In this document: one piece after another, positions 1 through 7,168 of the stretch | Layout: each line of letters opens with the position of its first letter | Position numbering within the stretch: the stretch's first letter is position 1 | DNA from: Alphaproteobacteria bacterium | GTDB lineage: Bacteria > Pseudomonadota > Alphaproteobacteria > Rhizobiales > Rhizobiaceae | Length of the DNA stretch: 8,716 bases | Assembly: GCA_017308345.1 (NCBI GenBank) | Contig: JAFKFE010000172.1 | Location: 1-8,716, forward strand | Direction: 5' to 3' | The notes under the pieces: generated by a model | What the model saw: the letters and a program-made list of their open reading frames with translations, nothing else | What the model was told of the DNA's origin: nothing | Databases searched by the model: none | Position numbers and translations under genes: made by a program

Positions 1-1
1 A

Positions 2-1516
2 CAGCTTCAGGGAATCACAAAGCGCTTCGACGCGTTCACCGCCAACGATCGCATCGACCTGTCCGTGCGGCGCGGCGAAATACACGCCATCATCGGCGAG
101 AACGGCGCCGGCAAGACGACGCTGATGAACATCCTGTTCGGGCTGCTGCAACCCGACGAAGGCACCATCTCGGTCAACGGCAAGTCTCTCGTCGTCACCA
201 GCCCCGCGGTCGCCATCGCCGAAGGTCTCGGCATGGTGCACCAGCACTTCAAGCTCGTGCCCTCGCTGACCGTCGCCGACAACATCTTCCTCGGCATGGA
301 GATCCGCAAGCGTGGCTTGATCGACCGCAAGGCCCAGATCGAGCAGGCGCGGACGCTGTCGCGGAAATTCGGCCTCAACGTCGATCCCGCCGAGCGCGTC
401 GCCGGCCTTTCGGTCGGGATCGAGCAGCGCATCGAGATCCTCAAGGTGCTCGCGCGCAACGCCCGCACCATCATCCTCGATGAGCCGACGGCGGTGCTGA
501 CGCCACAGGAGAGCCGTGACCTGTTCGCCACGCTGCGCAGCTTCGTGGAAGACGGCATGACCGTCATCTTCATCTCGCATCACCTCGAGGAGGTGATGGC
601 GGTTTCCGACACCGTCACCGTGCTGCGCGATGGACGCGTGGTGACGACGCGCGGCAAATCCGAGCTTTCCAAGCGCGAGCTCGTGCGGATGATGGTTGGG
701 CGGGACGTCAGCTTCGACCGGCGGTCCCGCTCGCCGGGTTCCGGGCGCGCGGTGCTGTCCGTCAGCGACCTGTGGGCGCGCGACGATCGCCGCCTGCCGG
801 CATTGAAGGCGGTCAATCTGAGCGTGCGCGCGGGTGAGATCGTCGGGATCGCCGGCGTCGCGGGAAATGGACAGACCGAGCTTGCCGAGGTGCTGTCCGG
901 GTTGCGGCCGGCCAGTCATGGTTCGGCGCTGCTGCACGGCAAGGAACTGCTCGATCATTCGCCGGCGCAGATCCGTGCCCGCGGTCTGGCCCACGTCCCC
1001 GGCGACCGCTTGGCGCGCGGCGTGGACGGCAACGCCTCGCTGTCGGCCAACATGCTGATGGGGCGCCAGCGCAAGCAGCCCTACAGCCGTCGCGGACTGA
1101 TCGACTGGGGCGCGGTCGACCGTGAGACGAAAGCGCTGATGGGGCGCTTCGACATCCGCGCGCGGGGCCCCCGGGACATCGCCAGCAGCCTGTCGGGCGG
1201 CAACATCCAGAAAGTGGTGCTGGCGCGCGAATTTACCGCCGGCGGCGATTTCCTGCTGATCGACCAGCCGACACGCGGCGTCGACATCGGCGCCCAGGAG
1301 GCCATTCACAGCGAGATCATGCGCCAGCGCGCGGACGACAAGGCCATCCTGCTGATCTCGACGCAACTGGACGAACTGGCCGCGCTTGCCGATCGCATCC
1401 TGGTGATGTTCGAGGGGCGCATCATGGGTGAAGTCGACGGCGCCGCGATGGACGAGGAGAGCATCGGACTGATGATGGCGGGAATAGATCCGGTCGCGGC
1501 GGCGGAGGCCCTATGA
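2..1516 (+). CDS. Nucleoside/BMP-type ABC transporter ATP-binding protein, two ABC domains (5' end cut by window edge)
   Basis: This is the cytoplasmic ATPase that would power the two permeases encoded just downstream. The frame is open from base 2, and the codons before the GTG at 65 already read as ABC-domain sequence (ITKRFDAFTANDRIDLSV), so the true start lies left of the window. Of 504 visible residues, the first ABC domain has Walker A GENGAGKTT (32-40), signature LSVGIEQR (136-143), Walker B ILDEPT (158-163) and the H-loop ISHH (191-194). The second domain has a degenerate Walker A, GVAGNGQTEL (about 285-294), signature LSGGN (397-401), Walker B LLIDQPT (418-424) with Gln in place of the catalytic Glu, and Gln where the H-loop His would be. 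One competent and one degenerate site is usual in the YufO/NupO and RbsA-like sugar/nucleoside ATPases, and the LSVG signature favours the nucleoside branch. The stop overlaps the next start as ATGA. Exact substrate is not shown by the sequence. Confidence 0.93.
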   Translation, partial: QLQGITKRFDAFTANDRIDLSVRRGEIHAIIGENGAGKTTLMNILFGLLQPDEGTISVNGKSLVVTSPAVAIAEGLGMVHQHFKLVPSLTVADNIFLGMEIRKRGLIDRKAQIEQARTLSRKFGLNVDPAERVAGLSVGIEQRIEILKVLARNARTIILDEPTAVLTPQESRDLFATLRSFVEDGMTVIFISHHLEEVMAVSDTVTVLRDGRVVTTRGKSELSKRELVRMMVGRDVSFDRRSRSPGSGRAVLSVSDLWARDDRRLPALKAVNLSVRAGEIVGIAGVAGNGQTELAEVLSGLRPASHGSALLHGKELLDHSPAQIRARGLAHVPGDRLARGVDGNASLSANMLMGRQRKQPYSRRGLIDWGAVDRETKALMGRFDIRARGPRDIASSLSGGNIQKVVLAREFTAGGDFLLIDQPTRGVDIGAQEAIHSEIMRQRADDKAILLISTQLDELAALADRILVMFEGRIMGEVDGAAMDEESIGLMMAGIDPVAAAEAL

Positions 1517-2568
1517 TCGCCTCGCTCCTGCCAAGAAACCTCAGGCGCACGCTCGCGGGGCAATTGCTGGCGCTGGCAATCGCGCTCGCGCTCGGCTCCA
1601 TCGTCATCCTGATGATCGACGAGAATCCGCTGCGTGTCTTCGCCACGCTGTTACGTGGCGCCTTCGGCGATTCCGAGAAGATCGCCGGCACGCTGCTGCA
1701 GACCACGCCGATCATGATCTGCGGTGTCGCCGCCTGCATCGGGCTGCGCGGCGGCATGTTCAACGTCGGTATCGAGGGGCAGCTCTTTCTCGGCGGCTTC
1801 GCGGCGGCGTGGGTGGGCTTTTCCTTTGCATTGCCGCCGGTCCTGCATGTGCTTGTCGCCATGGCGGCGGCGATCGCGGCGGGCGCTGCCTGGGTTTCGG
1901 TGCCGGCCTATTTCCGCGTCCGTTTCGGCGCGAACGAAGTGGTGTCGACCATCCTGGCGAATTATGTCGCGGTGCTGCTGACCTCCTATTTCACCATCTT
2001 CCTGTTCAAGCGGCCCGGCGGCTGGTCGGAAACGCCGCCGATCCTGCCGAGCGCCTATCTGCCGGAGCTGTTTTCATTTTCCCGGCTCAACATAGGCCTG
2101 CTTGTCGGGCTTGCGCTTGCGGTGGCGACCGCGCTCTTCTTCCGCTTCACCGCCACCGGCTACGCCGTCACCATGACGGGATCGGCGCCCAAATTCGCCG
2201 AATATGGCGGCATCAATGTGCGCCGCGCCGGGTTCGGCGTCCTCGTCGCCTCCGGCGCCGTCGGCGGATTGGCGGGGGGCGTCGAGACACTGGGCGTGCA
2301 TCACCGCTTCATGGAGGGGTTCGCGCCCGGCTTTGGCTTCGACGGGCTGATCGCGGCCCTTCTCGCCAACGGTTCGCCGATAGGCACGATCTTCACCGCG
2401 CTGTTTTTCGGAGCCCTGCGGGCGGGTTCGCTGCTGCTCGAGGTCGACACCACGGCCTCCCGCGAGATCATCACCGTGATCCAGGCCCTGATCATCCTGG
2501 CGGTCTCGGCCGATCTGCTGCTGCGCCGCGGGGGCGACCGCACCGGGGGGCGCCGATGGAAGTTCTAG
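1513..2568 (+). CDS. Nucleoside-type ABC transporter permease 1 (BPD_transp_2 family)
   Basis: This is a 351-residue integral inner-membrane protein and one half of the transport channel. It has many hydrophobic segments, beginning at about residues 15-35. Family landmarks are GMFNVGIEGQ (81-90), FGANEVVSTILANY (138-151), SAPKFAEYGGINVRR (224-238), probably the cytoplasmic loop that contacts the ATPase, and GFGFDGLIAALLANGSPIG (273-291). These match the YufP/NupP permeases of BMP-dependent nucleoside importers. The ATG at 1513 overlaps the ATPase stop (ATGA), which implies translational coupling and makes this start secure. Its end overlaps the second permease by 13 nt. Sugar transporters of the RbsC/XylH type share the superfamily, but the AEYGGI and FGFDG motifs favour the nucleoside branch. 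Confidence 0.93.
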   Translation: MIASLLPRNLRRTLAGQLLALAIALALGSIVILMIDENPLRVFATLLRGAFGDSEKIAGTLLQTTPIMICGVAACIGLRGGMFNVGIEGQLFLGGFAAAWVGFSFALPPVLHVLVAMAAAIAAGAAWVSVPAYFRVRFGANEVVSTILANYVAVLLTSYFTIFLFKRPGGWSETPPILPSAYLPELFSFSRLNIGLLVGLALAVATALFFRFTATGYAVTMTGSAPKFAEYGGINVRRAGFGVLVASGAVGGLAGGVETLGVHHRFMEGFAPGFGFDGLIAALLANGSPIGTIFTALFFGALRAGSLLLEVDTTASREIITVIQALIILAVSADLLLRRGGDRTGGRRWKF

Positions 2569-3554
2569 CCACCTTCTTCAATGTCGGGCTTTTCGTCGCC
2601 ACGATCCGCACCACCACGCCCATCCTCCTGGTGGCGCTCGGCGGCTCCTTCACCACCAAGGCCGGCATCTTCAACATCGGCCTGGAAGGGCAGATGCTGA
2701 TCGCGGCCTTCTTTGCCGTGATCGGCTCGATATGGACCGGCTCCTCCCTCGGCGGCCTGCTGATCGGCGTGGCGGCGGCGCTCGCCTTCGCGCTGGTCTA
2801 CGCCGTGCTGGTCGTCAGCTTCCGCGCCAACGAGGTGGTCGTCGGCCTGGCGCTCAACATCCTTGCCGGCGGCATGACGATCTCGCTGATGAAGGCGATC
2901 TTCGGCACACGCGGGTCGGTCGTGGGGCGCGGCATCGTCGGGCTGCCGAAGGTGCAGCTTCCGGGCGCGCGCGACATCCTCGGGCCGTCCTATGCGCAGC
3001 TCGTTTCCGGCTACACGCCGCTGGTCTATGTCGCCTTCTTCTCGGTTCCCCTGCTGATCCTGTTCTACGCCCGCACACGGCTCGGCCTCTATCTGCGCGT
3101 CGTCGGCGAGAAGCCGGAAGCCGCCGAGACGCTGGGCATCTCGATTGCCAAGGTCCGCTATGTCGCCTCGCTGCTGTGCGGCCTGTTCGCCGGCCTGGCC
3201 GGCGCGCATATGTCGCTCGGCTACATCACCATGTTCACCGAGAACATGTCGTCGGGGCGCGGCTTCATGGCGGTGGCGATCCTGATTTTTTCCGCCGGCG
3301 ATCCGCTCAAGGTTCTCGCCGGCTGCCTGCTGTTCGGCTTTGCCGACGCCTTTTCACTGCGCCTGCAGATCCTCAATTTCCCGTCCTACCTGATCCTCGC
3401 CGTGCCTTATGCGGTGGCGCTGCTGGCGCTGTTCGCCCTGTCCTGGCGCACGCGCCCCAAGCTGATCCGGGAGACGCTGGAGACCATGCGGAACGCTTTG
3501 GCCGTCAGCCCGCAAGATCGCGACGACAGGCGCCCTGCCGACAACCGCTCGTAA
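2556..3554 (+). CDS. Nucleoside-type ABC transporter permease 2 (BPD_transp_2 family)
   Basis: This is the second 332-residue channel subunit, related to YufQ/NupQ. The repeated motif GIFNIGLEGQ (37-46) parallels GMFNVGIEGQ of the first permease, showing that the two are paralogues forming a heterodimer. Other landmarks are FRANEVVVGLALNILAGG (89-106), the loop GEKPEAAETLGISIAKVRY (184-202), and SSGRGFMAVAILIFSAGDP (232-250). The ATG at 2556 is preceded by a G-rich stretch and lies 13 nt inside the previous gene. The reading frame stays open for hundreds of bases further upstream, but that part is arginine-rich low-complexity translation of permease 1 in a shifted frame, so 2556 is chosen. 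The hydrophilic tail (about 297-332) is charged and probably cytoplasmic. Confidence 0.93.
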   Translation: MEVLATFFNVGLFVATIRTTTPILLVALGGSFTTKAGIFNIGLEGQMLIAAFFAVIGSIWTGSSLGGLLIGVAAALAFALVYAVLVVSFRANEVVVGLALNILAGGMTISLMKAIFGTRGSVVGRGIVGLPKVQLPGARDILGPSYAQLVSGYTPLVYVAFFSVPLLILFYARTRLGLYLRVVGEKPEAAETLGISIAKVRYVASLLCGLFAGLAGAHMSLGYITMFTENMSSGRGFMAVAILIFSAGDPLKVLAGCLLFGFADAFSLRLQILNFPSYLILAVPYAVALLALFALSWRTRPKLIRETLETMRNALAVSPQDRDDRRPADNRS

Positions 3555-3580
3555 TTCCCTTCAAACTTTCGAGGCCATTC

Positions 3581-4603
3581 ATGCAACGCATCATCCTGGA
3601 CGTGGATTCGGCTGGCGACGATATTCTCGCTGTGCTGTTCGCCGCCGCTCACCCGGACCTCAGGCTGGAGGGCGTGACGACGGCGACCGGCGCGGCCGGA
3701 CCGATCAAGCAGGTCACCGATGTGGTGCTCAACACCTTGTCGCTCGCGGGCAAGGACGATGTGCCGGTGCATGCCGGCGCCTGGCGCCCGATCGTCGGCA
3801 ACTCCAAGCAGGACATGCTTGCCCCGGTTCATTTCGAAAAAAGGCTGACGGCGCGCTTCGGCGAGAGGCTGAAGGTCTTCAATCCGCCGGCGCCGGAACC
3901 GAAACGCAAGGCGACGCCCGGCCATGCGGTGGATTTCATCATCGATACCGTGAAGTCCGCCCCCGGCGAGATCACGCTGGTGACCACCGGACCGACCACC
4001 AATGCCGCGCTGGCATTCCTGCAGGAACCGCGGCTGCCCTCGCTGTTGAAGTCCATGCTGGTGCTGGGTGGTAATTTCTCCACGCCCGGCAACATCACGC
4101 CGCTCTCGGAATACAACATCTGGGCCGATCCCGAGGCCGCGCGCATCGTGCTCAACGCGGAGGTCGACAAGATACTCGTTCCGCTCGACGTCTGCGAGGA
4201 CAATCGCGTCGCCGACAGCATGCTGACCCGCGACGACCTGGCCGACATGGAGGCGCTGGCCGCCGGCGGCGCCAACCCGGTGGTCGAGATGATCCGCACT
4301 GTCTTCCCGATCTATATCGACATATGGCGCGAGTTCTTCGGCCTCGTCGGCTTTCCGATGGACGACGTCATCACCGTGGCGCTGGCGATCGATCCCGGTC
4401 TTGTCACCACGACCGCGCCGCTCTTTGCCGATGTGGTGCTCGAGAAAGGCGTGGCGCGCGGCCAGGTCGTCGCCTATCGCGGCCACCAGATACTGCCCGG
4501 CGGCGGCCCCGAGACGACGCGGATCGCCACGGGGCTCGACGGACGCCGCTTCCTCGACATGTTCAAGACGACCATGGCCCGCTACGGCCAGCCTGCAGCC
4601 TGA
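3581..4603 (+). CDS. Divergent inosine-uridine-type nucleoside hydrolase family protein
   Basis: This is a 340-residue protein of the IUNH family, whose members cleave the N-glycosidic bond of ribonucleosides in the cytoplasm using a bound Ca2+. The N-terminal metal motif reads DVDSAGDD (7-14) rather than DxDPGxDD: all the aspartates remain, but Pro-Gly is Ser-Ala. TGPTTN (136-141) and SEYNIWADPEA (176-186) are recognisable. The usual Asn after TTxxG is Ala38, and the usual M-H-D-P motif reads M-D-D-V (260-263), so the leaving-group His is Asp261 while the metal-ligand Asp262 is kept. It starts 26 nt after permease 2, with GAGG six nt before the ATG, and sits 13 nt before a second, canonical hydrolase. 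It is likely an N-glycosidase, but its substrate may differ from standard purine or pyrimidine ribosides. There is no signal peptide. Confidence 0.88.
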   Translation: MQRIILDVDSAGDDILAVLFAAAHPDLRLEGVTTATGAAGPIKQVTDVVLNTLSLAGKDDVPVHAGAWRPIVGNSKQDMLAPVHFEKRLTARFGERLKVFNPPAPEPKRKATPGHAVDFIIDTVKSAPGEITLVTTGPTTNAALAFLQEPRLPSLLKSMLVLGGNFSTPGNITPLSEYNIWADPEAARIVLNAEVDKILVPLDVCEDNRVADSMLTRDDLADMEALAAGGANPVVEMIRTVFPIYIDIWREFFGLVGFPMDDVITVALAIDPGLVTTTAPLFADVVLEKGVARGQVVAYRGHQILPGGGPETTRIATGLDGRRFLDMFKTTMARYGQPAA

Positions 4604-4607
4604 AGGA
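4603..4607 (+). promoter_or_regulatory. Ribosome binding site of the second nucleoside hydrolase
   Basis: AAGGA begins at the last base of the upstream stop codon and ends 9 nt before the ATG at 4617. It supports that start and suggests that ribosomes finishing the first hydrolase can reinitiate on the second. Confidence 0.55.
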
Positions 4608-4616
4608 TCCCAGATC

Positions 4617-5540
4617 ATGCCGACACCAATCCTCTATGACTGCGATCCCGGCCACGACGATGCCATCGCGCTGGTGATGGCGCATCGCTCGCCCGACATC
4701 GAGCTTCTGGGCGTCACCACGACATGCGGCAACGCCGAATTAGAGAAGACGACGGACAACGCCATCCGGGTGCTCGATTTCGTCGGCGCCAGCGACGTCC
4801 CGGTCGCCGCCGGTTGCGCGCGGCCTTTGGCGCGGCCGCTGGTTCTGGGCACCGCCGACGGCCCGAGCGGGCTCGAAGGCTCACCCTATCTGCCGAAGCC
4901 TTCGCGCGGGCCCCTCAGGCAACACGCGGTGGACTTCCTTGCCGAAAAGCTCGCGGCATCGCCGGAACCGCTGCTGGTGGTGGCCACCGGACCGCTCTGC
5001 AACATCGGCCTGCTCGTGCTCAAGCACCCGCACGTTCTGCCCAAGATCAAGGAACTGATCTGGATGGGCGGCGTGTTCTATCGCAAGAGCGAGTTCATCA
5101 CGCCGACCGAGTTCAACGCCTTCTGCGACCCCGAGGCCCTGAAGCTGGTGCTGGACGCCAGGGTGCCCATCACGATGATAGGGCTCGACGTGACCATGCA
5201 GGTGCTGATCGAGGCGCCGCAATACGAGGAGCTGGCCGCCATCGACACGCCGCTCGGCCGCGTGGTCATGGACTGGCTGAAATTCTACGAGAAGCTGCAC
5301 CGCAACTCGATGGGCGTCGGCGGCGCCATGCACGACCCGCTGGCGCTCGCGCTGGCGATCGATCCGACGCTCGTCCGCACGCGTCCGGCCCATATCGGCG
5401 TCGACCTGTCCGGCAGTTACACGTTCGGCGCCACGGTGGCCGATTTCTGGCATGAGCGCGGTGAGGAGGACAACGCGCGCATCGCCTATGAAGTCGATGC
5501 CGACCGCTTCTTCAAGCTGATGTTCGACTTGCTCCGATAG
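4617..5540 (+). CDS. Inosine-uridine-preferring nucleoside hydrolase, canonical active site
   Basis: This 307-residue nucleoside hydrolase is predicted to convert imported ribonucleosides to free base and ribose in the cytoplasm. The sequence keeps the full family signature: YDCDPGHDDA (7-16) with D10, D14 and D15, TTTCGN (34-39), ATGPLCN (123-129), EFNAFCDPEA (165-174), and MHDPLALALAIDP (238-250) with the catalytic-type H239 and the metal ligand D240. Length is normal for the family. The ATG at 4617 is preceded by AAGGA overlapping the stop region of the upstream hydrolase at a usual distance, so the two are probably co-translated. This is the last gene of the + strand unit. Base preference cannot be read from sequence; the family includes purine-, pyrimidine- and non-specific members, and IunH, RihA and RihB are all possible comparisons. 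Confidence 0.93.
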   Translation: MPTPILYDCDPGHDDAIALVMAHRSPDIELLGVTTTCGNAELEKTTDNAIRVLDFVGASDVPVAAGCARPLARPLVLGTADGPSGLEGSPYLPKPSRGPLRQHAVDFLAEKLAASPEPLLVVATGPLCNIGLLVLKHPHVLPKIKELIWMGGVFYRKSEFITPTEFNAFCDPEALKLVLDARVPITMIGLDVTMQVLIEAPQYEELAAIDTPLGRVVMDWLKFYEKLHRNSMGVGGAMHDPLALALAIDPTLVRTRPAHIGVDLSGSYTFGATVADFWHERGEEDNARIAYEVDADRFFKLMFDLLR

Positions 5541-5632
5541 AGCGTCGTTTTGGGGCAATTCCGGACGTCGTCAGATGGCGTAGCCCGGTATCTGGCGCGG
5601 AGCAAAGGCCGCCGAACCGGCGGGACACCGGA
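5541..5632. other. Convergent intergenic gap
   Basis: This 92-nt stretch separates the ends of the + strand nucleoside operon and the - strand GcvP-like operon. No plausible gene is seen in it. It contains one GC-rich hairpin (5609-5623), and a longer inverted repeat starts just past its right end. The left part (about 5545-5570) contains GGGGCAATTCCGGACG, which resembles intergenic repeat debris common in rhizobia, but this cannot be confirmed from one copy. Confidence 0.6.
5609..5623 (-). terminator. Possible terminator-like hairpin after the gcvPB-like gene
   Basis: CCGCCG (5609-5614) and CGGCGG (5618-5623) form a perfect 6-bp stem with a 3-nt loop. On the - strand the stem is followed by CCTTTG, only a weak T tract, and it lies 10 nt past the gcvPB-like stop. 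On the + strand no T run follows. It may assist termination of either convergent unit, but it is not a textbook intrinsic terminator. Confidence 0.3.
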
Positions 5633-7168
5633 TTATGATGCATCGGCGGGGGGATTTCCAATCCGCCGATGCCGGCGCATGGTCGTGGAGAATTGCCGGG
5701 GATCGTTGAGCGCCGAGCCGTCGAGCTTGTGGATGGCTTGCCGGTGAGGCGCTGACTTCACCGTCCCTGGATCGAGATAGGCCTCTTCCACCACCGCCGC
5801 GAGCACATCGATCCAGCGGTCGATATCCTCCTTCGACCACATCTCGCCGGCTTCGGGTGTGAACGGCTCCGGCACCAGCCAGGGCTCGTGGCTCAGCCAG
5901 AAGGCGTCTATGCCGAAATCGGTCATGCGGCGCTGGACATCGAGCACCGAAACGCCGGTGTCTTGCTGGAGCGGGGCCATCGACCAGCGGGTCATCTCCA
6001 TGCGCGGGCCGGCTATCTCGGCATGCGAGCGTGACAGCCCGCGGATCTTCGCCAGCCTGGCATCCATGTAGTTGTTGGCAAGCACCGAGAGATCGGAGGC
6101 CTCGTGAATGCCTTCGGCGCCCATGGAAGCCGTCCAGGCATAGGCCTTCATCACCTGCTGGGCGTTGCCGAAATATTCGCGGATCTTGCCGCAGGCCTGC
6201 GGGCGGTCGTAGTCGAGATGATAGCCGTGGTCGTCCTTCGTCACCACCGGCGCCGGCAGGAAGGGCGCCAGTTCCGCCGAGCAGCCATAGGCGCCCACCG
6301 AGGGCCCGTTGCCGCCTTTCGGCGCGCCGAACGTCTTGTGCAGCATGTACATGCAGGCATCGAAACCGAGTTCGCGGGCGCGCAGCTTTCCCATCACGCC
6401 GTTGAAATTGGCATGGTCGTAGAAGCATAGCCCGCCCGCCTCGTGCACGACCCGCACCCATTCCCTGATGTCGGGATTGTAGATGCCCATGTCGTCGGGA
6501 TTGCCGATCATCAAGGCCGCGGTCCGATCGGAAACAGCCGCCTTCAATTGTTCCAGCGAGGGATAGCCGTTCTCCTCGAGCGTCAGGGTGATCACCTTGA
6601 AGCCGGCGGTGGCTGCCGTCGCCGGGTTGCAGGGATGCGCCTGGATCGACGTGATGATTTCGTCGCGCTTGCCGAGCTCGCCGCGCGCGGCGAGCCATCG
6701 GCGAATGACGGCGCAATTCGTATAGGCCGCGTCGGCTCCGCCACCGGGCTGGAAGATGAACTGGTCCATGCCGGAGAGCTCGCGCAGCATCAGGTCGAAG
6801 CGGTGGATGAATTCCAGCGTTCCCTGCAGCGTGCTTTCGTCCTGCCCGGGGTGGGTTTCGGCCATCTCCGGGCGCCAGGCGATCGCTTCACTGAGCGGGC
6901 TGTTGTATTTCATCGTGCAGGTGCCGAACAGGCTGACGCCCTGCATGCCGAGCGTCATCTGGGCAAGGTGCAGATAGTGGCGGAAGACTTCCGGCTCCGA
7001 CAGTTCCGGCAGCTCGGGCGGGGTTTTGCGCCTGAGCGCCGCGGGTATCGAGGCGTCGGCGCCGCTGTCACCGTCGAACATCATGCCCCGGCGGCCGGGC
7101 TCGCCCATTTCGGTGATGACCGGCTCGTCCCAGCGGGAGGCGTGGTAGCGCAGCAATCTTTCGGTCAT
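5633..7168 (-). CDS. gcvPB: Divergent glycine decarboxylase P-protein-like PLP subunit (GcvPB family)
   Basis: This 511-residue protein matches the PLP-binding subunit of two-subunit glycine dehydrogenases, which decarboxylate glycine and pass aminomethyl to lipoyl-GcvH. Matching landmarks include FGTCTMKYNSPLSE (81-94; family usually LGSCTMKYNPKINE), AHPCNPATAATAGF (177-190), EAGGLCFYDHANFNGVMG (243-260) with the PLP-pyridine Asp251, the PLP-lysine motif LHKTF (276-280, K278), APFLPAPVV (301-309) and a C-terminal APHRQAIHKLD (473-483). The glycine-rich PHGGGGPG that normally follows HKTF is here PKGGNGPS (283-290), and DGAN is DHAN. The ATG at 7168 overlaps the upstream gene's stop (ATGA). 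There is no strong ribosome site, so translational coupling is likely. Family membership is firm, but glycine as substrate is uncertain because of the changed motifs and the absence of gcvT and gcvH. The symbol denotes family resemblance only. Confidence 0.85.
   Translation of the reverse strand: MTERLLRYHASRWDEPVITEMGEPGRRGMMFDGDSGADASIPAALRRKTPPELPELSEPEVFRHYLHLAQMTLGMQGVSLFGTCTMKYNSPLSEAIAWRPEMAETHPGQDESTLQGTLEFIHRFDLMLRELSGMDQFIFQPGGGADAAYTNCAVIRRWLAARGELGKRDEIITSIQAHPCNPATAATAGFKVITLTLEENGYPSLEQLKAAVSDRTAALMIGNPDDMGIYNPDIREWVRVVHEAGGLCFYDHANFNGVMGKLRARELGFDACMYMLHKTFGAPKGGNGPSVGAYGCSAELAPFLPAPVVTKDDHGYHLDYDRPQACGKIREYFGNAQQVMKAYAWTASMGAEGIHEASDLSVLANNYMDARLAKIRGLSRSHAEIAGPRMEMTRWSMAPLQQDTGVSVLDVQRRMTDFGIDAFWLSHEPWLVPEPFTPEAGEMWSKEDIDRWIDVLAAVVEEAYLDPGTVKSAPHRQAIHKLDGSALNDPRQFSTTMRRHRRIGNPPADAS
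5640..5672. repeat. 10-bp perfect inverted repeat at the 3' end of the gcvPB-like gene
   Basis: GCATCGGCGG (5640-5649) and CCGCCGATGC (5663-5672) are exact reverse complements with a 13-nt spacer. The repeat spans the last codons of the - strand gene, ending just before its TAA (5633-5635). In RNA it would form a stable stem, either stabilising the mRNA 3' end or pausing polymerase from either direction. No T run follows on either strand. Confidence 0.5.

Noticed and set aside
1257..1383. Missing catalytic Glu and H-loop His in the second ABC domain as a sign of a broken ATPase
   Set aside because: A degenerate second ATP site is normal in this nucleoside/sugar ATPase family, and the reading frame is intact.
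1809..2555. Upstream extension of the permease 2 frame, nearly 250 codons
   Set aside because: It is the shifted frame of permease 1. Its translation is Arg/Gly/His-rich and non-membrane, while membrane-permease sequence begins exactly at the ATG at 2556.
2732..3580. Upstream extension of the first nucleoside hydrolase frame
   Set aside because: It runs through permease 2 out of frame with Arg-rich low-complexity translation. The family N terminus begins at the ATG at 3581 behind a GAGG site.
3407..4618. 403-codon open frame on the - strand across the first nucleoside hydrolase
   Set aside because: It lies antisense to a clearly assigned hydrolase, its translation is rich in His, Arg and Gly with no family motif, and high GC leaves such frames open by chance.
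5541..5570. Rhizobial intergenic repeat containing GGGGCAATTCCGGACG
   Set aside because: The wording resembles repeats found in rhizobial intergenic DNA, but only a short single copy is present, with no paired arm, so it is not called as a repeat.
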